A stretch of DNA of 64,000 bases, taken from positions 124,001 to 188,000 of the forward strand of contig JAUGWO010000012.1 in NCBI GenBank assembly GCA_049724395.1, written 5' to 3'. Position numbers and translations under genes: made by a program. Within the stretch, counting starts at the first letter, position 1. Each line of letters starts with the position of its first letter. Below, in pieces: positions 57,317-64,000 of this stretch. The notes under the pieces were generated by a model. It was not told the origin of the DNA, ran no database searches, and was given only the letters and a program-made list of their open reading frames with translations. This DNA is from Spongospora subterranea f. sp. subterranea (lineage: Eukaryota; Endomyxa: Phytomyxea; Phytomyxea; Plasmodiophorida).

Positions 57317-58631
57317 GAGGGGTCTTTGGATGGAATGATCATAGCACAGGTTATTGCAGGTGTTAGCGCTCATTTACAAGCGGTCAAGCACCTGCATCAA
57401 CAGATTCACTGTGAACCTGGCAGGATGCGCATTCCCCGCTTTGTCAGACCGCCGTTTGTTTATTGGGATTGGATAACCAGAAACGAGCATGATCGAGTCT
57501 TTGCCAGCAATTACCGAATGCGGATTGCAACCTTCGACATACTAGTCATGTTGGCCCAAGAATTTGTTCCGGATGGGATGGATGGTCAGCGACCGTAATT
57601 GCCGTTTGGTTGGATTGGGTAACCTCTGGTGATCCCATCCGACGTCAAGAGTCCAGATTCATGTCAATGTCCATCGGGACAATCCAGTCCTATAGGTACG
57701 CGGTACTCCAATCCTAACATTCAAAATACCCTGAATTATTACGATAGAATAACCGGCTGTCGTGTGATAATTTCTGCATTGCGAGGCCAGTACTTTAGCA
57801 GTTGAACAGACCCTCAATGGATTAAAAAACAAGCTATCGATTGGGAAGAGAGAGAACCTTTCCTTGAAAGGCGTTGCTTGGGCGCAGCTGATGGAACATG
57901 CGTTCCTGTAATGTGTTCGGATAATATGAAGACCAGAATATGGTGCAGGAAAGGATGCACATGCGTCAATGTCCTGGCTTGCTGCAGCCCAAGTAAACAG
58001 TTCACGTATGTGCTTTCTGGCTGGGAGGGATCTGCAAGCGATAGTACTGTTTTTCGCAATTCAAAACTCATAAGCTTGATACCACCAGGTTACTTTCTAT
58101 TGCTAGATGGTGGCTATTGATTCACGCCGCAAGGTATTAGCTTGAGCTGGCAGCCACATATTACAATTTTCCATGTGATAAACACGTACTCAGGTTTGGT
58201 GCCCTACAGAGGTGTGCGATATCATGTTCGTGAATGGGCTCGTGAAGGATCAGGTCGTCCACAGAACCCCAAGGAAATCTTCAATTACAGGTTGATATTA
58301 GAGTTATAAGATGCTGACTCTGACAATTGACAAGACTCACAGGCAATCCCATGCCCGAATCGTGATTGAATTGGCTTTTGAGTTGTGGAAATTACGGTTC
58401 GGCATATTCAAGAAAAGACTGGAGTTGAATATTTCAACAATCAACTTTGTGATCTATTCAACGATGTTGGTTCACAATTTTTTGCTTGACACCGAAGACG
58501 CATACGACGTTGACGTTGAGTGTGTTGACCCTGAACAAGACCCAGACCATCAACTCCAAACGCAATGCCGCACCTCTGCTGACATAGCACGGAGGAGAGA
58601 TGCGATTGCCCAAAAGATATGGGAAGATTAA
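57317..58631 (+). pseudogene. Harbinger transposase (HARBI1-like), nearly intact
   Basis: DDE endonuclease that cuts and pastes the element. N-terminal part 57317-57597 (MEGSLDGMIIAQVIAG; RNEHDRVFASNYRMRIATFD), then about 57812-58133, 58194-58290 and 58343-58631 with good intron phases. Catalytic set: first Asp in LGAADGTCVPV, second in LLLDGGY, Glu in IELAFELWKLRFGIFKKR; also VLSGWEGSASDSTVFRNS and LVPYRGVRYHVREWAR. One in-frame TGA follows GGY (58118-58120), where the family continues without a stop, so this copy looks recently inactivated or misread. The intron between 57598 and 57811 is the least certain. Confidence 0.75.
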
Positions 58632-58661
58632 CTGTCGAAGCATTAAACACCACTGTTTTTA

Positions 58662-59051
58662 TTAGTCCTGATCCTGTGGCAAACTGAAGCCAACCGAGTG
58701 CGCGTAAACTTTTACTAACAACGCCAAATTTTTATCCACTGATTGGGACACCTTCAGGCTTTGCTGCACCAGAGCAACATTTTGTTCTGCTGCTAAAACC
58801 ATCCGCGACTGGACAGGGTCGACATCATTGGTTGGTCGTTTGCGTTTGCCAACTTTGATATCTGCTGGGCTCATGGCCGGTCGACGCGCTGCATTAAGGG
58901 AGGATATGGTTGACCAATCGCCCTCCTCTTCAAATGCTTGGTCAACCACGTCGACTTCCAAACAATGTTCGCCATTGGCGAGATTCCCATTGATTATCTC
59001 GTCCATTGCATCGTAATGCACCCAAGGATTCCCCTTGAACGGTTTTATCAT
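58662..59051 (-). CDS. Myb/SANT-like partner gene of the Harbinger element
   Basis: A 130-residue frame from ATG 59051 (MIKPFKGNPW) to the stop near 58662. It has a charged middle (IKVGKRKRPTNDVD) and a helical end (VALVQQSLKVSQSVDKNLAL), like the C-terminal half of Harbinger Myb-like DNA-binding proteins that bring transposase to the nucleus and to the DNA ends. The N-terminal Myb repeats are missing, cut by the palindrome centre at about 59043. It runs tail to tail with the transposase, 30 bases apart. Confidence 0.6.
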   Translation of the reverse strand: MIKPFKGNPWVHYDAMDEIINGNLANGEHCLEVDVVDQAFEEEGDWSTISSLNAARRPAMSPADIKVGKRKRPTNDVDPVQSRMVLAAEQNVALVQQSLKVSQSVDKNLALLVKVYAHSVGFSLPQDQD

Positions 59052-59262
59052 GGGCTTGGAATCCTTGGGTGCATTACGATGCAATGGACGAGATAATCAA
59101 TGGGAATTTCGCCAATGGCGAACATTGTTTGGAAGTTGACGTGGTTGACCAAGCATTCTTCCTTGATGCAGCGGGTCGACCGGCCAAGAGCCCAGCAGAT
59201 ATCAAAGTTGGCAAACGCAAACGACCAACCAATGATGTCGACTCTGTCCAGTCGCGGATGTG
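58800..59262. repeat. Palindromic duplication of the Myb-like gene
   Basis: The arms 58800-59028 and 59058-59262 are inverted copies of about 200 bases around a ~30-base centre. Both encode YDAMDEIINGN, NGEHCLEVDVVDQAF and DIKVGKRKRPTNDVD, on opposite strands. The right arm lacks a short stretch present in the left, and the arms differ at scattered bases. Confidence 0.88.
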
Positions 59263-60066
59263 ACTCTATTCTCCACAGTCCACACTCTCTGGCACATGCT
59301 CGTCGGTTACATTACGGGTAAGACCGTGAGAGTGTTCAATCTGGCTTCGCGGTCTGATACACAGCGGTTGAGCGCGTCAATGGATTTCGAATCCGGTACG
59401 CATTCGATGAGCCCGGATGTGGGAGAGCAGATCAATCGATAGATGTAATTTTAAGAACGTCCAATATGGCATGTTCATGACTGATCGTATAACATATTTA
59501 ATCAGTAGATAGAGATATTGATAACATCCAGCAAGAAATGGAACCCCCCCCGCTACAACACCAGGTGTATCCATGGATGACTGTGTGCCAGTGCGGGTTC
59601 AAAAAGGTTCAAAATTGAATCCGCCCAGGGGGGCGACGGACGCTACTGTACCCACGATGGCTAGCGGTCATTGCCGATCGTTTCAACATTCTCGGCACAA
59701 GTGTTTGCCGCCTCAACGGTTTCCTGTTCATTCGTATTGATGTACAAATTGGTCCGATCTCCATTGCGGTGCTGCATCACCCACGCGCGCTCTTGTAATA
59801 CTTATCGTCTGCGCAGCACCGCAATGGAGATCGGGCCATTTTGTACATCGATACGAATGAACAGGAAACCGTTGAGGCGGCAAACACGAGACTAATAACG
59901 TTCAAGTATTGACCTATGCATACCGTGAACTTACACGCGCCGTTCAATAACAGTTAAGAAGCAGACCAAGTATCTCAGAAGTTTCTTCTGACTTAGTGGT
60001 TAACGGCTGCAAATAGCAACTTTTAAGGAATGGGATTGACCGGTGTAAATTTGTAAATAAAAAAAA
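59263..60066. other. Intergenic with a hairpin element
   Basis: No gene was seen. Contains a run of eight C (about 59546) and the hairpin element 59701-59887. A poly-A run (60059-60067) immediately precedes the next small gene. Confidence 0.4.
59701..59887. mobile_element. Hairpin (foldback) element, ~187 bases
   Basis: The left arm 59701-59775 and right arm 59813-59887 are inverted copies of about 75 bases with two or three mismatches: GTTTGCCGCCTCAACGGTTT is mirrored by AAACCGTTGAGGCGGCAAAC and CCATTGCGGTGCTG by CAGCACCGCAATGG. The loop is 37 bases. No coding potential. Arm length and layout match the hairpins at 17530 and 36741, but the sequences differ. Confidence 0.86.
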
Positions 60067-60332
60067 ATGAGTAGAGTAGCCGAGCTGAGTTCAAAAATCC
60101 GGGACACGGTGCGACGTTGGGACGAAATCGGCAAAATTGGTAACGAGGTAGAGATTGCCGGGACGGAGTCCGTGCGATTGTACAGTGTACCTACAAATTA
60201 CGGTGTAAGTCGGCTGGATTGCCAACCAGATAAAGAGACCTGTAATGCCCAACGTCTTTTTCTGATGTTCTAGATTGGGATGGGTTTGACAGCTTCTGGT
60301 ATTTGCGCCATCTGATGGGGCATCGTGATTAA
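60067..60332 (+). CDS. Small two-exon gene, 64 residues
   Basis: Exons 60067-60202 and 60274-60332, phase-consistent, ATG to TAA. Basic helical N-terminus (MSRVAELSSKIRDTVRRWDE), then EIAGTESVRLYSVPTNY, and an aromatic end DWDGFDSFWYLRHLMGHRD. Translation reads like a real small protein, for example a small complex subunit, but no family is recognised. It ends 70 bases before the HMG-CoA synthase start. Confidence 0.5.
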
Positions 60333-60401
60333 GTGTGAATAGCGAACCATTGTGCAATCTGATCGTTCCCCGAAAGAACAAGCGCCAACCCAACACACAT
60401 C

Positions 60402-61917
60402 ATGTCGACCCGAGTCGCTGCCAATGTTGGAATCGTCGCCATGGAGGTATATATCCCCAAGAACTATGTATCTCAGCAAGAACTCGAACAGTTTGAGCAA
60501 GTTTCTGCTGGAAAATTCACTCTTGGATTAGGACAGGTATGTTTTGTCCAACCCTTTTCCACGTCGTTTCAATCTGATCGCTCCTTGCAGGAACGTATGG
60601 CGTTCGTCAACGACTTGGAAGATATCTATTCCATCAGTTTAACAGTTGTTCAGTCGTTGATGGAGAAATATTCTATATCGTATTCCGACATCGGTCGTTT
60701 AGAAGTGGGCACCGAGACCATTATTGACCATTCCAAATCCGTTAAATCCGTCATTATGCAACTGTTTGGTACGCCCCCACCTTCCTTTGATTCGTTTTCC
60801 GCTTATCTGAAGGAATTACTGCTCTAGACCCAGACCACAGTGATGTTGAAGGAATCGACAACATTCACGCCTGTTATGGAGGGACCAACGCCCTGTTCAA
60901 CGCCGTCGCCTGGGTGGAAAGCTCGGTTTGGGATGGGAAATACGCCCTGGTTGTGGCCGCCGATATTGCCGAATACGCCAGCGGTCCCGCTCGACCGACG
61001 GGAGGTGTCGGTGCTGTGGCAATGCTGATCGGTGCCGATGCCCCGATGGTCCTGGATATCGCCCGCGGTTCCCACATGGAACACGCTTACGACTTCTACA
61101 AGCCCAATCTATCATCACCCTACCCGGTTGTTGATGGGCACTTTTCCAACATCTGCTATCTCAATAGCTTGGATAAATGCTACGAACGGTACAAGCAAAA
61201 GATGTCTGCCCGAGGGACGTGCTCTAATTTCAATATGGTAAAGCATTTGTATCATGCTCTAAATTTCACTAATGCATGCGTTTCCAGAATTCCAACGCTG
61301 ATTACGTTGTTTTCCACGCCCCGTATAACAAGTTGGTTCAAAAAAGCTTCGCTCGTCTGTTGTATAACGATTTCCTGAATGATCCCTCCTCATCCCGATT
61401 CGAATCAATAGCTGAACGCGCGTCGGCTATCAAGCCCGACGACGATCGCCAAATCAGCGACGTGTTCGGCAAGTTTTCGGCGGAGGAGTATGCCCAGAAG
61501 ATCGGCCCGTCGACAATCCTCCCTCGTAATCTTGGCAATATGTACGCGGCGTCGCTCTACGCCGGTTTGGCGTCGTTAGTGTCGTCGGCGGCTCCGAAAC
61601 TGACCGGCAAGCGGATCGTCATGTTCTCGTACGGTTCTGGGATCGCCTCATCCATGTTCTCGTTCGCCGTTCGCCAAGATCCCGCCTCTGTTGGCCGCGT
61701 CGCTAAAATGCAGGAGTGCCTTGATATCGACAATCGTCTCGGCCAGCGCCAGAAGCAGAGCCCAGCGATTCTGGAGGAGACTCTAGCTTGTCGTGATAAG
61801 CTCCATACCGTACCGTCATTCAAACCATCTGGATCAACGGATTGGCTGTTCCCTGGCACATATTTCTTGGCCAACAAGGATTCGAAATCCCGAAGATTCT
61901 ATGAACGTCATTGCTGA
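60402..61917 (+). CDS. HMGCS: Hydroxymethylglutaryl-CoA synthase
   Basis: Condenses acetyl-CoA with acetoacetyl-CoA to HMG-CoA, first committed step of the mevalonate (sterol, dolichol, isoprenoid) pathway. Exons 60402-60536, 60591-60768, 60828-61237, 61288-61917; phases exact; 450 residues. Motifs: [20 protein letters not shown], the general base Glu in [18 protein letters not shown], the nucleophile Cys in [53 protein letters not shown], the catalytic His in [17 protein letters not shown], and [18 protein letters not shown]. The usual N- and C-termini are present. Tail to tail with ATG18, 58 bases apart. Confidence 0.98.
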
Positions 61918-61975
61918 TCGAACAATCTCTTTTCTTTGTCCTATAAATTTATCGATATTTTCCCAACAGTTGATG

Positions 61976-63549
61976 TCAGTTCATTTGGCGACGATCGTTT
62001 TGCGAATTTGTGATTCTCGCACTTGAAATGGTTTCTGCTGTAGCCATATCGATTTCAGCCCAATCAACAGACGTGCCCTGAGTGGGCTCCTCGGCATCCC
62101 TGGTGATGGCGACCGCATCCACAAACTCGGACTCGGCCGGGGTTAGCGAATCCTCAGCGATGAGATGGAACGCGCCGTTCCAGAAGTCGAACGTCAGCAC
62201 AAGTAGGTTGGCATCGCCACAATATGAGGTGACGATGAACAGTTTCGTGGTGGACGCATGCCATTGCCCAATACATCGGTTTCGCTTCAACGAGGGCGTA
62301 TTCGCCTTCAACCGCAACTAGATTGTCGTTCTGAGCGGAATCGAATACATTCCGCATAAGGATTCCTACCTGATAATCGGACCTTGACAACGACGGCGCG
62401 GTCAACGATTTCGGATAATATGAGCTAATTGCCGACGTCTGAGTAAGTCAACAGCGTCAGTGTCCGCGTCGTGCCTGGCAGCGTAGACTTACAGACGTTG
62501 GTTCAGGGCTGGCGTTGATGGCATAGATGTGGACCGTGTTGGGTGTCGGACGTGGACGCCAGAAAAGCGTCATCATGGGAGAACGATAACGACATGATTT
62601 TGACGGGGGATATTCCACGACGGAACTCGTGCAACAATCTCCCATCCTTCACGTCCCAAATCTGCAGAATGAAAACCGCGATTCAGCCGTGGATCAAACG
62701 ACGATTACTATTGGATTGCTCGAACCCGGATGACCGTCCCTCGTAGCGATGCAGTTGCAAGTTCGCTGCCGGCGCTACTGAACGCCATAGCCGATATACG
62801 GCAGCGGTGAACTTTGAAAACGTTCACCGTCTTGAGATTGACGACGTCGAACAGCAACACGGACGTTTCATTGCTATTGGAACGATAATTAGATATTATT
62901 AAGGAGACGGTTGTGCTAAACGACGATACTGGGGATATGCAATGAGGTGCTGAGCACAATGTTTTTGTGTGACCGCACACAGTCCAGTTCGGTTTTTGGA
63001 TATATCTTGGGAAAAAATCGCCGAAAGTGACTGAATATCAAACACGTACAGAATATTCTCCAGAAGAATGACGAACCTGGACAGGGCAGCAGTGAGCAGG
63101 GGAATGCGGACCGGGAAATTGAACTTTTCAGCCATTACAGGTTTGGGATGAAATTGATGAATAATATTGTCGAGCGGAAACTGATTTCGGCGGCGATGGC
63201 GTTGGTGGTGACGTTGATCAATCGAAGGACGCGAGGGGAGAATGCTGGGTCCGACCCAGTGCCAACGCATGCGACTATATTCGATAAGTCAGGTTGCAGT
63301 GGCGACAAACGCAACAGGAAACGGACCTAATGATGTCTCGTTCAACTGTGCTAGATGGCTAGCTCCACACGAGTTTTGTTCGACAATGACCTCAAAAGGA
63401 TCCAGGCCATATATCGCCACTGAATCGCTTCGTCCTATCATCAACCGCCTGATAATGACGATGGCAATCAGCAAGATTGGAAGCCGCAAGCGCAGAATCA
63501 CTGACGAGGATTCCGGGGTGAATCCGACAAAGATTACAGGATCAGACAT
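61976..63549 (-). CDS. ATG18: Autophagy PI3P-binding propeller ATG18/WIPI, with one frame break
   Basis: Seven-bladed PROPPIN that binds PI3P and PI(3,5)P2 on autophagic or vacuolar membranes. Exons (complement) 63506-63549, 63327-63448, 63139-63274, 62930-63076, 62726-62873, 62493-62661, 62370-62438, 61976-62317. Seen: VIFVGFTPESS, NETSLVACVGTG, NRTGLCAV, HRCRISAMAFSSAGSELATA then SLRGTVIRIWDVKDG, and the lipid-binding motif LLHEFRRG with SPVKIMSLSFSHDDAFLAS. Exon six is one base too long: after STSDT an extra C in CCC shifts the frame before NTVHIYAIN, where the family continues directly. All other exons keep phase. About 391 residues if read without the extra base. Confidence 0.92.
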
Positions 63550-64000
63550 TTCTTGGGAGAACAGAAACAGCCCTGGGGTTCCAGGTCTTGATATATCAGG
63601 GCAGTTTGGTGGGTGGCGATGATCTGAACACTGGCTGTAGGGTTCATTCTACACAGTAGACAATCTCACGATACCACTTACGGAGTGCCAAAAACGGTGC
63701 GTGGTGCGTTAACGTTTTTGGTCAATGAGCGCCGCGTTGGCCCAGTCGACGTTACGGCCCCCCTCTGTCATGCCGCTTGGCGTCGTTGATCATCAGTGGC
63801 CTTCTCTCTCGGCCGTTTGAGGGGTTTATCGGAGCGCACCTGTCGTCTCCGAACGCGTTGCTCTATCGGTCCTAACACCACACGCAATCAGCTCCCAGCC
63901 CTGAGTGACAACGTGAAGCCGATAGACCCGTATAATTGTCGACTTGGGATATTAGAAATGACTTAAAGGGAACATATGCAAAAATAAACACCAAAGTTGA
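63550..64000. other. ATG18 upstream region at the window edge
   Basis: About 450 bases without an open frame of note. CCAAAAACGG...GTTAACGTTTTTGG (63688-63721) is a small imperfect palindrome. It probably contains the ATG18 promoter. Confidence 0.35.

Larger units (their letters stand above)
57027..59262 (+). mobile_element. PIF/Harbinger DNA transposon (two genes, ends uncertain)
   Basis: Contains a DDE_4-type transposase on the plus strand and a Myb-like partner gene on the minus strand, the two-gene layout of Harbinger elements. The left part (57027-57260) has recurring GCGTGTTCA words and a palindrome around GGGTATTTCATGAAAATACCC, as seen in subterminal repeats of such elements. Clear terminal inverted repeats and a 3-base target duplication were not found, so the limits are estimates. 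The right end is obscured by an inverted duplication of the partner gene. Confidence 0.7.

Overview
This window comes from a compact, intron-rich nuclear genome of a flagellated unicellular eukaryote. Introns are mostly 43-140 bases with GT..AG borders, and many single-copy housekeeping genes are broken into 2-8 exons. A ciliary gene (CFAP65) shows that the organism builds a motile flagellum. BCL7, FAM114, GPR137/TOM1, MAGOH and RFT1 relatives would suit an early-diverging opisthokont such as a zoosporic fungus, an aphelid or a unicellular holozoan. I cannot fix the species from the sequence alone. TAA, TAG and TGA all serve as stops.

Layout, 1-11.5 kb: the 5' half of the U5 snRNP GTPase EFTUD2 (-, runs off the left edge), PIGL (-) with a 41-base minisatellite in an intron, an unrecognised four-to-six-exon gene (+), a WD40 protein (+), a small membrane-protein gene (-), a ~100-base tandem repeat, and a FAM114/NOXP20 homologue (-). 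11.5-22.2 kb: a TA-flanked inverted-repeat MITE, three tandem tRNA-Val(CAC) genes, an old Ty3/gypsy fragment, RNase P/MRP subunit POP4, RNA polymerase III subunit RPC34, a BCL7-like gene, a hairpin element, unrecognised membrane-protein genes, RER1, a coiled-coil gene and tRNA-Ile(AAT). 22.2-32 kb: the flippase subunit CDC50 (-), an unrecognised gene, an F-box/CxxC protein with a C-terminal membrane segment (+), a polytopic membrane protein (+), and RFT1 (-).

32-38.7 kb is a repeat-rich block: FAR1/MULE-type transposon pieces arranged head to head, decayed LINE reverse-transcriptase pieces in opposite orientations, a tandem duplication and a hairpin element. 38.7-55.4 kb is gene-dense again: a GPR137/TOM1-type seven-pass protein, MAGOH, a four-pass protein, CFAP65, choline-phosphate cytidylyltransferase, a probably GPI-anchored multicopper oxidase, and an unrecognised 460-residue acidic protein. 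55.4-60 kb holds a PIF/Harbinger DNA transposon with its Myb-like partner gene partly duplicated as a palindrome, plus another hairpin element. 60-64 kb: a 64-residue two-exon gene, HMG-CoA synthase and the autophagy protein ATG18/WIPI.

The genes do not form one pathway or operon. Membrane-lipid and glycosylation functions recur (PIGL, RFT1, CDC50, PCYT1, HMG-CoA synthase, RER1), as do RNA machinery functions (EFTUD2, POP4, RPC34, MAGOH), but this looks like ordinary housekeeping mixing. The most notable signals are repeated inverted duplications of mobile-element pieces, several hairpin elements, and single-base frame breaks inside two otherwise well-conserved genes (RPC34, ATG18). Exon borders were read by eye from splice signals, reading frame and remembered family sequences; reading phase was checked by exon length.
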